A stretch of 64,000 nucleotides of DNA. Origin: Haematococcus lacustris. Its lineage: Eukaryota > Chlorophyta > Chlorophyceae > Chlamydomonadales > Haematococcaceae. Where the stretch lies: NCBI GenBank assembly GCA_030144725.1, contig JASKMD010000030.1, positions 3,880,080-3,944,079 on the forward strand. The letters are read 5' to 3'. The number at the start of each line of letters is the position of its first letter. Position 1 is the first letter of the stretch. Below are positions 45,101 to 54,850 of this stretch, piece after piece. The notes under the pieces are model-generated. The model searched no databases, was not told the origin of the DNA, and saw only the letters and a list, made by a program, of their open reading frames with translations. Position numbers and translations under genes: made by a program.

Positions 45101-47176
45101 GTCAAGCTTTACGCCAAGGCAGCCAGGGCCCAGCTAGGCTGGAGCGGGGAGGAGGCGCAGCTGTTCATCAGGATGGCGTGCGGGTATGGCATCAACGCCC
45201 AGAGCTCGGAGCTGAAGGCCGCCACCCTGGACAAGGGCCATGTGGCGGACCTGATAGAGGAGGCCAACACGCACCGCCGCCTACTGGGCATGAAGAAGGA
45301 AGGCTCCCTGCAGGACACCCTGCCCTGCCCTGCCGCATGCGCCATGCAGTGCATGTGTGCCGGTGACTAGAGCGGTGGCAGCAGCCCCACCCCCCCCCTG
45401 TGCCAGGGCAGCCAAAGCGCGGCAAGAGGCGTGGGGTTGGTCCCCGGACCCTGACCTGCCCACCTCCCTTCACCCTCACCCCCATGGCCAGGGTGGGGGT
45501 GCACTTCATCAAGGTGGACAGCAGGGTGCTGCATGGGGTGTGCAGGCAGCTGGGCCTGACCAAGGAACCCCTGGCAGCATTCACCTCAGAGCCAGCACTG
45601 AGCCATCACTGGGCCAGGTGGTTCAACACAAACAAGCTTCGCAACAAGGAGTTTCATTTCGAGAGGTTGGTGGACACAGATGGTGTCAGCGTGTGCGTGC
45701 ACTACACGCGCCCCCTTCCCCCTCCTCCAGCCCCACCTCCAGCTCCCAGCAGCAGCAGCACCAGCAGCCGCCCAAGTGCAGCAGCAGCAGCGGCCCATGC
45801 AGTGGGGCTCCCCCACATAGGCAGGGGCATAGCTGAGATGCGTGAGTTTGTGTTTGACCTAGACACACAGATTGGGGTGGGCATCGACCCCGGCGTCACC
45901 CAGGCAGTCAGCGCAGCCTCTGGGGTGTGGGATCCAGCAACAGGCCAGCTCAGGGCAGACCAGCTGCGCCGGTGGAAGCTGACCAAGGGCGAGGTGAAGC
46001 ATGCCAGCGGCCTGAACAACGCCCGCCGTGACACAGAGCGGTGGCTAGCACCGATCAAGCCCCACCTCCAGCACCTGGCAGCAGCAAGCTCAGCCGGCAC
46101 CTCCCTGGAGGCGAACCTGAAGCACATCACCGTCATCCTGGCCACCTGGGATGCGGTGTGGGAGGTGTACTTGGACCCCAAGTGGGCACGGCAGCGGCTG
46201 AGGCTGTACGGAGCCCAGGACCGGGCGCTGGAGCAGTCCTTCAACAAGGTGAGGGTGGGTGGGTAGGTAGGTGTGTGGGAGGGAGGGTAAGGGACTGAGA
46301 GGTGGTGGGTTGGGCACGAAACGAAAGAGTACTTGACTGTGCCATGCCTAACCTGGTGCCACCATGTCAGCCACCATGTGTGTGCCTTGTGTGCATGGCT
46401 GCAGTTGGAGGAGGACATGGCGGAGTTGTCCATGAAGCGACATGGGTGTGCCAAGCAGCTGGTGGTCTTCTTTGGTGCAGCTAGCATTGGCACCAGCGGG
46501 TGGGTGGGGTGCTGACGCGGTGTTGCGTGCCTGCCGCAAGGTGGTGTGCAGGCCCAGGGGCAAAGACCAGGATGGGGGCAGGGTGGTGCTTGTGGATGAG
46601 CACCGCACCAGCCGGGTCAGCTCAGCAGTGAATGGCAAGCAGCCCTGTGAGGTGGAGCTGAACACACTCAGTGCCACCAGGCCTGCAGGCTGGAAGCCCC
46701 CAGCAGGGCAGGTGGAACAGCGCCTGGTGCGCCCAGCCTGGAGCCAGGAGCGTGGCCAGCCCGTGCGGGGCCTGATGTGATGCCCGGTAGTGGCCCCCCG
46801 CAAGCCCCCACAGGCCCCACGCAGCAGCCAGGAAGCCACACAGCCAGCAGCCTCAGAGCCAGGGCCCCGCACTCCCCCTCCAGCCAAGCGCAGCAAGCCG
46901 GCAGCTGAGACCACCAAGGGCAAGGCCAAGGGCAAGGCTGCCAAAGCCAAGCCAGCACCACAGCCAGGCAGGTGGCTGGACAGGGACTGCAATGCAGCAT
47001 TGAACATGCAGCGCATTGGGGAGAGCAGGTGGCGGCCGCTGGAGCTGTGCTACTGGCCAGACCAGCGAGCTCTGCCAGCCAAGGGCAAGGAGTACCCTGG
47101 CCTGGGCTACAAGCGGCTGCGAGACAAGCCCCCCAAGGCCCAGGAGCAGCAGCTGCAGCCTGCTGAGGCACAGTAA
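42150..47176 (+). pseudogene. Fanzor RNA-guided nuclease gene, copy C, inactivated
   Basis: Fanzors are eukaryotic TnpB relatives: RuvC nucleases guided by an RNA from their own 3' end. Exons: to 42561; 45093-45362; 45407-46248; 46405-47176, together about 765 residues. The first intron is GC-AG (CCAG|gcaagt); the 44-bp second intron is doubtful. Seen in order: acidic start, helical N-terminal region (LRQLKDFCKFFANPNFKTCY...), VGVHFIKVDSRVLHGVC, LVDTDGVSVCVHY, RuvC-I GIDPGVTQAV (Asp 45886), QLVVFFGAASIGTSGW, VDEHRTS (Glu 46598), RuvC-III WLDRDCNAALNM (Asp 46985), conserved tail. Two lesions: a 4-bp duplication in gggtgggtgggg near 46500 shifts the frame between GTSGW and GADAV, and TGG to TGA at 46778-46780 stops it (Trp in copy B). 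The Cys pairs of the usual zinc finger between RuvC-II and -III are mostly absent. Confidence 0.85.
42609..45088. repeat. 2.5-kb pentanucleotide array (CCTGA)n
   Basis: Nearly 500 units, almost perfect, with a few ccttata interruptions at the left end and one break near 43778. It fills the GC-AG intron of Fanzor copy C and runs into the acceptor (cctgacctgcag). Long open frames in it are artefacts of the 15-base phase. Confidence 0.98.
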
Positions 47177-47448
47177 TGTGTGCCCCCATTGTTGAGCTGT
47201 CATCAGCTTACAATGAGTGCATGTTTTGTCATGCCAACTCTACATCATCGCCCTCGGGTCAGGCAATAGTGTAGGTGGTAGGCGGCTCATGTGCCATGTG
47301 CACTGGGTTTACTCCACACAGCCCAATAACACTGTTTGAGCCGGATCTAGTTAGTGGCTGCTAGTGGCTGCTAGTGGCTGCTAGTGGCACCTAGTGGGTA
47401 CTTCTGATCCGGCTCAAATGGAGGCCCTAGTGAGGGACAAGAGGGCTG
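47177..47448 (+). ncRNA. Candidate Fanzor guide RNA scaffold / right end, copy C
   Basis: 272 bases from stop to element end, conserved with A and B. The perfect inverted repeat tttgagccggatc (47335-47347) and gatccggctcaaa (47406-47418) encloses three or four ggctgctagt units. The first 20 flanking bases that would act as guide are acaagcacatacaaggcagg. Confidence 0.5.
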
Positions 47449-47458
47449 ACAAGCACAT

Positions 47459-47873
47459 ACAAGGCAGGTGAAGAGCAAACCTGATTTCATCACCATGCCC
47501 CCTTCCAACTCTTGACCTCTAGGATGACGCATAGTGAGCGTCGTGGCTCCCCATGCCAAGACTATGGTTGTGATCTACGTCACACATACATTCTTACAAA
47601 CACTGTCATCTACCGGACCTTGATCCAACATCATGTTCAAACACGATGTTACAGCCCGTGTAGCATCATGTTCAAACATGATGCTACAGCCCGTTTAAAC
47701 CCGCATGGCACACAACACCCAATCAAGTTGGAGGCCTCGGTCACACCCTTGATGACTGCAAACCCCACATCGATGGCACGTTCCATGGGCAAAGCCCACG
47801 ACCACTGGGCACCTCATCAAAACTAACAGCTTAATGCGCTGTAAGGTTAACAACCTGTGCAAACTACAAGGCC
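47459..47873 (-). other. 3' flank of Fanzor remnant E with hairpins
   Basis: Contains a perfect 28-base palindrome, gtagcatcatgtt-ca-aacatgatgctac, at 47660-47687, a diverged second copy just left of it, and the 29-bp repeat (47724-47752) also found at 31629. These may be the 3' structural end of another Fanzor family. Confidence 0.5.
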
Positions 47874-48401
47874 CTATGCATTGTTGCAGGCCCGGCCATC
47901 AATGCCCCGCCGGTACTCTGCAGCCCGGTGCAGCCGCTGCCTGACCTTGGGCAGCCGGTCATTGACCAGCTTGTAGCGCTGCTGGTACTCTTTGCCAACG
48001 GGGGGCAGAGCCTCCAGGTCATCCCATTGGCACAGCTCCAGGGGGCGCTGCTTGCTCTCCCCAATGCGCTGCAAGTTCAGGCACCCGTTGGTGTCCCGGT
48101 CCAGCCACCTGCCCCATGGGGGGGCCTGGGGTCGTGGCACTGCGCAGGGGCCGCGCTTGGCAGGCTGGCTGGCACCCGTGGCATGGCTAGGGCGAGCGGC
48201 AGGGACCAAGCTTGTCTCCTTGTGCCGCAGCATCTGTGTAGCGGTGAAGCCATCCATGCAGGGCATGTGCAGGTCCATCAAGATCATGCAATAGCTGCCC
48301 GGCGGCTGGCTCTGGAACGCCTTCACACACTCCAAGCCATTGCAGGCAAACGCCACTGGCAGGCCAGCCTTCTTGACCATCATGCTCAGCACCACTCGGT
48401 C
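47874..48401 (-). pseudogene. Response-regulator receiver exon joined in frame to a Fanzor C-terminus
   Basis: From an acceptor at 48401 (acccatgcag|GACCG) the frame reads DRVVLSMMVKKAGLPVAFAC, NGLECVKAF, then MILMDLHMPCMDGFTATQML. This is the phospho-acceptor part of a two-component receiver domain (Asp of LMDLHMP), as in hybrid histidine kinases. After RHKE it changes into a Pro/Ala linker and then GRWLDRDTNGCLNLQRIGES, the Fanzor RuvC-III motif, and a basic tail ending at 47874. The first receiver helix and acidic pair would be in an upstream exon not found here. It most likely records a 5'-truncated Fanzor copy landing in a receiver gene; a functional fusion is possible but unsupported. 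This subfamily (DRDTNGCLNL) differs from A-C. Confidence 0.6.
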
Positions 48402-48453
48402 CTGCATGGGTGTCATGAGCATCATGCTCACAGTCACAAACAATGCATGCACT

Positions 48454-50228
48454 GAGGCTGGAATAGGGATGAGTCACAGGACCTGTTGCGGGCAGGCATG
48501 GTCACTTGTAGGGACAAGCATCGTTGCAGGTGCAGAGCAAAGGTCCCCTCCATCTCCCAATCTATCACCTTCTCCCATATCCACTAGTAGGGGGTTCCCA
48601 CGAATGCTACTCGCATGCCAGCCTACATGCCCTCTAGTGCATGCCTGACTTGGCCTGGCTTTAGAATCACCCACGGGTACAAGCAGCATGGCTTCATGGC
48701 TATACACCATGGCTCAATCACACTCCTAGTGTTGAGGTAATGGCAGATGGTTGGTGGGCAAGCTGGCATGCCTTTGGTCATGCTCAAGGTGCTTGACACT
48801 GCTCAAGGTGCTTGCAGTGGTGTGACATCAATGACACTACAAAATACAACATCAACGGTGCTGGGTGGTGAAAAGGTACTTGTCATAGCACATGTAGAGC
48901 CTGTAATACTTCTTGCGACCCAAGGTCTCAGGGTGCAAAACCTGTTCAAGCTCAGTGCCTTGCTGTGTGACAGGGTGCATGCGGCGGTGGACCCCAGCCC
49001 ATTGTGGGGTACGGGGAGCACAGGGGGGGTTGGCCTGTGCCACCGCTCCTTTTCGCATGCCTGTCAATGCATCTAGTGAGCAACACAGGTAACAAGGTCT
49101 TGAGGAAAAGGAGTGAAGAGCTTTGGTAATCAGGGAGTAAAGGAAGGGCATAGCAGTGTTGGCTTTCCTTGCCTTCACCGTCCACCAACTGTAGCACTTA
49201 GAGCTGGGTATTGTCTGGGTGCTGTGCTTGGCGTCACACCGTGTCCGCACCTGCTGCTGGACAGCCTCATCATAACAATCCATCCCCTCTCAATCACCCA
49301 CCCTCACATCGATGCCCTGGCACCTCATCATGCACCGGCACCATAAGCTCATTGATTATCTTCACTACGCGCTTGTACCTGATGAATGACTAGCAGCACA
49401 ATAACGGCAGGGTGCCTTGGTTTGCAAGCACTATAGTTCAGGTGCTACCAGTAGGTCTGGCTATCATGTGAACCAGCATGTGGCCCTCCATGCTAGTGTG
49501 CAACAAGCAGGGCCTATTAAACATGCCCAAACACGCATGCAAACACAACACACTCACCTTATCATTTCTAGCAACTTGGGTTTCCCGTGAAAAATACACG
49601 GTTGTGTGAAAATACACCAGTGCTCTGTTACAGCCTTGTTACAGCAAGATGCAGAGTTCGCGTATTTGGTTGGACAGCCATGGGCAGGGGCATGAGCAAA
49701 TCTGGCTGCAAGGTGTTGTTGGCGCTGGCTGTCACTGCCACTGAGCCTAGCGGGCCCATCACAGGAGGGAGGGCTTGGGACAGGTGAGGCGGGAGGCACC
49801 TTATCATTCAGCCCTAACTATGGGCTGGGCACTGAGAATTGGAGAAGGCAGGACCATTTGTAGCCCAGCTCACCCGTACTTTGCTCGCTGTCATTCACCA
49901 TTCTCAATATGGCAAGTAGGCCGAACACCAGGATGACATGACATCCGCTGACCACAGTGCTTGCTCGAGCTGCTGCGTCTCCAGGATACCGCATGATATG
50001 GTGATCACGAGCTAATAGATCGCAGTGCATGCCCTGATGAAGCGTCCCCGCGAAACAAAACCAGTACGCACAGACTGAACGGCAGAAGCCCCTCCTTATG
50101 AACAATTGCCGAGCATTATGTGCGCTGCTGATTCGGGCGGGTTCAGGCCCCACAGATAAAAATCACTGTACACACAAAAGATCGATCAAGAAACGGAAGT
50201 TCTGCTGGCCGGAGACAACATACACAGC
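48454..50228. other. Unassigned region
   Basis: No gene recognised. It includes the inverted duplicate of 37185-37308 (see separate entry) and the probable promoter of the PsbP-domain gene. Confidence 0.4.
49668..49795 (-). repeat. 128-bp inverted copy of 37185-37308
   Basis: On the minus strand, cacctgtcccaagccctccc through gcccatggctgtccaacc repeats the segment at 37185-37308 almost exactly, 12 kb away. Confidence 0.8.
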
Positions 50229-52517
50229 ATGCAGTCACTGCTCAGTCGTCGCGGCTCAATCGGCTTCAACACAGTATCTTCAGTCTCCCGCCCCCAGCTC
50301 TCAAGAGTCACAAGGACACGCCCCCAAGCAGTCGAAAGCACAGCTGATGGGAGTGACACAGCATCGCGACGTGTGTTGCTTCTTGGCGCAGCAACTGCAG
50401 TGTGTGTTGGGCAATCAAATGGACAGCATGCATTGGCATCCGAGGAGGAGTACGTACCCTTCTTTGGCTTTGCCACACCACCCACCTCTTACGGTGAGCT
50501 TGTGTGAACCCCTGCTGCTGGTGAAGATGCTGGGCTCGTACGACATCTTTGGCATGATCAAGCAGAGTCAAGCAGTGGCACCTGACACACCTAGGTGGAT
50601 ATGGTGGTAATGCGAAGGAAGCCCCAAAGTACACATTTGAGTACCCGTCAGGGTGGAAGCCTGAGATCCCAAGCAAGGTGTGGCTGGAAAGGTCCCTCTA
50701 GCCTTCATTACCTGTGAATTGCAATGGAATGCATGACATAGTCATTGCACTTCTACCTGTGTTACGGAGCACGGCCTGCGTGCACTTACACGCATGTAGG
50801 TAGAGAAAGGGACGCAAGGTGTAGATGGCAGAGTCGTCAACCCGAGAGTAAAAGGTATTTCAATGGCGGCGGCTGCCCAGTTGTGGGAGGCAAGGGTTAG
50901 GGTATCAAGGGTTAGGGATGCAAGCAGTGCAGCTTTACATTGCTCTTGAACAGTTGCATTACCCATGTAGAGGCTGCATAGTCCGAGTAAGGCTGGAGCA
51001 AGGCTTTGAGCCGACCTTGTAGCACCTATGCATCACATGTGTTGATCAAACATCTCTTTTGGAAGGACAACCAGCAAGGGCAGGCCACTGGTGATCATGC
51101 ATCTCTCCAGCAGCTACACCTCATTTCACACCACAATGGCACATGTGTTCTGGATGTGGTTTATATGATATAGTCTTGTAACGTCTAGTGAGATGCACAT
51201 AGTTGTTTTGAAGACAAGATCATTGAGGAGGGAGATGAAGCTGATTACCTGTGTGAGTATAGCCTAGCTTATGCACGCCCTCCAATGGTCACGGCAGTCT
51301 TGTCAAGCACGATGTTGCGAGTGTTGGAAGCATTGAGCATTTGCCAGGGCACAAGCATGGTCTTTAGCATAGTCACTGGAGATGTCTACACGTGCCACTT
51401 TTGCTGGACATTTGCTAGAGGTACGTGAAGGTGGACGTATGTGCAGGTCAGAAGGCTGTGGTCATCACATTGGGTCGGGCGGGTGAGGATGGCAAGAGCT
51501 TCCGCTTGACTGACCTGGATTCCACATTCCAAGGTTTTGCAGGTGCTGACTATGACCTACAGGTACGTGCCAATGCAAGCTTTGATGGCAGCCCTCTGTT
51601 CCAGCGCAGCATAGTCAAGGTTGTGCAGTCCCCTGCCCATCCATGCAATGAGTAGGAGGGCATGATGGTTAGGTGTCCACAACCTGACCAGGTTGGCCCA
51701 AGGAGCCTCAACAACATGGCTAGGGGCATGACAATGCCGTGCTTGTGGGGTTGCTGCCGCCTCGTGCAACAGGATGCATTTTCTGGTGCCAGTGAAATTA
51801 CCAAGACACAGAAGGATGTGGATGGCTACACGTTCTTCTCATATGACATTGACTCCCCGGTATGGGCATCATTGCAAGCTATGGTTGTTCATCCCCTTCC
51901 CGCTCTTACCCTTGGGCCACCGATTTTGTTTTGCTACATCTGCTCGGCTTCCCCAGCCCAAGTGCATTTGCTCTGTCCGCTCTTGCTATGTCTTTGTTCA
52001 CTCTTATTGCCGCTGTCTTGTGCTCCCTTGCCGCCACCTCCGGCCTGGTGTGTACCCTGCGTTTACTATGTTTGTGCAAATGTAAATAAGCTTCTATTGA
52101 ATTATGCAACATGTTTCATAGTGTGTGACAGTGATGCAGCACAGTGATGTTTCCCCCCGCTGTTGCTACAGTGTTGTTTGCTACATTCACCCATCTGCTT
52201 TAAAATATGCACTAGCTTTGGTGGGGTGATGTGCGCGGCAGGAAGTGCGCTACCTGTCAAGCATTGTGGTCAGGGATGGCAAAGTGTTTTGCTTTGTTTG
52301 TCAAGTCCCCGACTAAGGTGAGTGCAAGACAGCTGGACAATGCACGTGAACAAACATTGACTTTGGTATAGATCTGACACTTGCTCACTAAGCTTGACTT
52401 GTTCATTAGAGATGCCGCATTACCACGTTGTTAACGTTGTCATGCACTTTTGCAGAACTTCACACAGCAGTGAAGAAGAAGCTACGACACATGATTGACA
52501 CCTTTCGCTTGTTGTAA
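50229..52517 (+). CDS. PsbP domain-containing thylakoid-lumen protein, frame broken near the end
   Basis: A PsbP-family protein of the thylakoid lumen, related to the oxygen-evolving-complex subunit; such PPD proteins assist photosystem assembly or stability. Exons 50229-50493, 50595-50677, 50800-50854, 51447-51562, 51773-51859 and 52242 onward join in phase. The N-terminus looks like a bipartite transit peptide: basic Ser/Arg-rich start, twin Arg plus hydrophobic run RRVLLLGAATAVCVG, and HALASEEE as cleavage region. The mature part has GGYGGNAKEAPKYTFEYPSG, VEKGTQGVDGRVVNPRVKG, LGRAGEDGKSFRLTDLDSTF and QGFAGADYDLQ. In the sixth exon the frame gives VFCFVCQVPD then TAA, whereas the family expects VFALFVKSP; one extra T in gtgttttgc (near 52288) explains this. 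The end KKKLRHMIDTFRLL lies at 52476-52517. Pseudogene or base error cannot be told apart. Confidence 0.85.
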
Positions 52518-52738
52518 GCCATGGAGTTGCTTGTGAGTAATGTGAGCGCGCGGTATTCTCTTAGAACGCATTAGAAGGTTGGAGTCCTCAATTGACTGAT
52601 CATGTGTATGTATAATGCGTTCCGCAGTGATGATGAGGACTTGTGGGAGACAATGGAGGGTGTCTCTCTAGATGTAGACCACAAGATCTTACATTGGAGG
52701 CAGTATCAGCTTTGACGACTTCGTGTGATGACATGCAT

Positions 52739-53238
52739 NNNNNNNNNNNNNNNNNNNNNNNNNNNNNNNNNNNNNNNNNNNNNNNNNNNNNNNNNNNNNN
52801 NNNNNNNNNNNNNNNNNNNNNNNNNNNNNNNNNNNNNNNNNNNNNNNNNNNNNNNNNNNNNNNNNNNNNNNNNNNNNNNNNNNNNNNNNNNNNNNNNNNN
52901 NNNNNNNNNNNNNNNNNNNNNNNNNNNNNNNNNNNNNNNNNNNNNNNNNNNNNNNNNNNNNNNNNNNNNNNNNNNNNNNNNNNNNNNNNNNNNNNNNNNN
53001 NNNNNNNNNNNNNNNNNNNNNNNNNNNNNNNNNNNNNNNNNNNNNNNNNNNNNNNNNNNNNNNNNNNNNNNNNNNNNNNNNNNNNNNNNNNNNNNNNNNN
53101 NNNNNNNNNNNNNNNNNNNNNNNNNNNNNNNNNNNNNNNNNNNNNNNNNNNNNNNNNNNNNNNNNNNNNNNNNNNNNNNNNNNNNNNNNNNNNNNNNNNN
53201 NNNNNNNNNNNNNNNNNNNNNNNNNNNNNNNNNNNNNN
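52739..53238. other. Assembly gap (500 Ns)
   Basis: Exactly 500 N characters, a placeholder size; the two sides may not be truly adjacent. Confidence 1.
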
Positions 53239-54850
53239 GCTGTAGCGGCTCCTGAGCTGCGGAGGCGCCACACTGCGCCCAGGTAGGCAACGCGCAGCCG
53301 CAGCCACAGAAGGCTGTCAGGGGGCAGGAAGGGTGGGCCCTCGCCGCGGGTGGGGCGCCCACTGAGGAGCAGCATGGCGTCACCCGAGGGGGGGCGGGTG
53401 CCTGTGAGGCGGCCGTACACGTCCAGCACCCACTCCCAGGCTGGGACCACGGCGGGGCAGGTCATGAAGGCGTGAATTAGAGTCTCCAGGGGCCCCGGCT
53501 GGCAGAAGCGGCAGGCGGACGAGCCCGGGGCAGCCGTACCTTTGAGGATGTGGCTCCACAAAGCCCCGACCATGAGGCTGGCGTGAAGAACCCGCCAGGC
53601 CACGATGACATGCTCCCGGCGGAGGGTGGGGTCTAGCAGCTCCTTCCACACCTTCGCACACGGCTGGCCCGCCTGAGCACCCACAGCCAGCTGGTCCACC
53701 GTGTCGGCCCGCGGGGCGTCGCTTTGGCAGGGGCGTCGCGGGGGTTGCTGTCGCTTTGGCAATTTGGGCCCGCGGGGCGTCGCGGGGGTTGCTGTCGCTT
53801 TGGCAATTTGGGCCTCTCCTCCTGGGCCCTGAGTCAGCTACAAAGGAGTCACAGGAAGCCCTCCGCGAGCTGACCAAGCTAGCGTTGCGGCTCAGTAGCC
53901 TGTAGCGGCAAGCGTGTCGGGCCCCACTGCCATGCTGTGCAGCCCGCTGCCTGCCGGCTTGCCCTTACCCGCAGACCCTCCCATTTATCCGAGCTGGAAC
54001 AGGAAGAGGGGATGCCATACCGGCGCCGGCGAGAACCCCCTGTGTCTGGCTGGGTAGCTGGCTGCGCGCTGCCTCCCCTCGGCCTACGCAAAGCCTCCCA
54101 CTGCCGCTCACCCCGCCCAGCCCTCCTGTCATCCGGGTAGGGGCGCGGAGGGGGACAGCGCGCAGCGGGGAGGGACAAAGCAAGGCGCATGCGCCCGGGC
54201 CACAAAGGTTCCATGGGAGCTAGGCTGGAAGGTGGTGGGTTGGAAACAAAACGGGGAAGAAGGGACCTCCTGCCAGCTGAGCTGCTCGGCGGTTGACCTT
54301 GCGCCTCCCGCACCCCCTGCTGCTCCTACTCACCCCTCGACTGACCCTGAGCAGCCCAAGACGGGCCCAGCCACTGATCCCTCTCAGGACGCTCCGCTGC
54401 ACTAGTGCCCCAGGAGCTATCAAACCGGGAATACCTTCCGCGGGGGGGAGCGGACGGATGGATCTTCGGGAGCCAAAGCCAGCAGGACCCTGAGCCAAAG
54501 CCCTCTAATCCCAGACTCATAAGCCCCTACCGTCTTCGCCCTCACCCCTGCCCCCGCACACGCCCCCGCCCCGCCCCCGGCCCCCTCCCCCGCCCCCACC
54601 TCCGCCCCTACTCCCGTCCCAAACCCCGCTCTAAGGCTCGGCGCCGTCCCCACTCCCGCCATAGCCCAAGCCGTAGAGACGGGGTGGGGGCTGCGGGGGG
54701 CCTTGCTTGTTAGCTGAAGCTCACCAAGGTGTTGCGGTGTCGGGTGGTGTTGCTGACCCACCTTAGCGCCCTGCGTCACCTCGGGCCCCTCATCCCCAGC
54801 CGTGCCACCCCCAGCTGAGGTGCGCTCGAGGGGGGCAGGGTTGGAGGGCC
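53239..54850 (-). mobile_element. LINE copy 3, internally deleted and cut by the gap
   Basis: On the minus strand, ORF1-like sequence (about 54800-53850, with PDDRRAGRGERQWEALRRPR and GGSRRRRYGIPSSC) is followed directly by the ORF2 C-terminus (about 53710-53239: VWKELLDPTLRREHVIVAWR, CRFCQPGPLETLIHAFMTCP). About 5 kb of endonuclease and reverse transcriptase is missing. A roughly 50-bp tandem duplication (gtcgctttggcaatttgggc) at 53715-53812 sits at the deletion junction. The 5' end abuts copy 2's poly(A). Confidence 0.8.

Larger units (their letters stand above)
42150..47448 (+). mobile_element. Fanzor element, copy C (longest), 15-bp flanking repeat
   Basis: A 5.3-kb element flanked by a perfect 15-bp direct repeat, ggctgacaagcacat, at 42135-42149 and 47444-47458. 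It holds a nearly complete but damaged Fanzor gene, whose largest intron is mostly a pentanucleotide array, and the conserved 3' tail shared with copies A and B. The left repeat abuts sequence already open in the ORF frame, so this copy may also lack its true 5' end. The last shared bases are gacaagagggctg. Confidence 0.85.

Noticed and set aside
42670..45105. 811-residue open frame of GQVRS repeats
   Set aside because: The 5-base unit gives a 15-base period open in all frames; it is an intronic satellite, as is the similar frame at 28674-29526.
47874..48401. A functional receiver-nuclease signalling fusion
   Set aside because: Only half a receiver and the last motif of a Fanzor are present; insertion of a truncated copy is simpler.
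52600..53762. Open frames crossing the N gap
   Set aside because: They exist only because Ns contain no stop codons.
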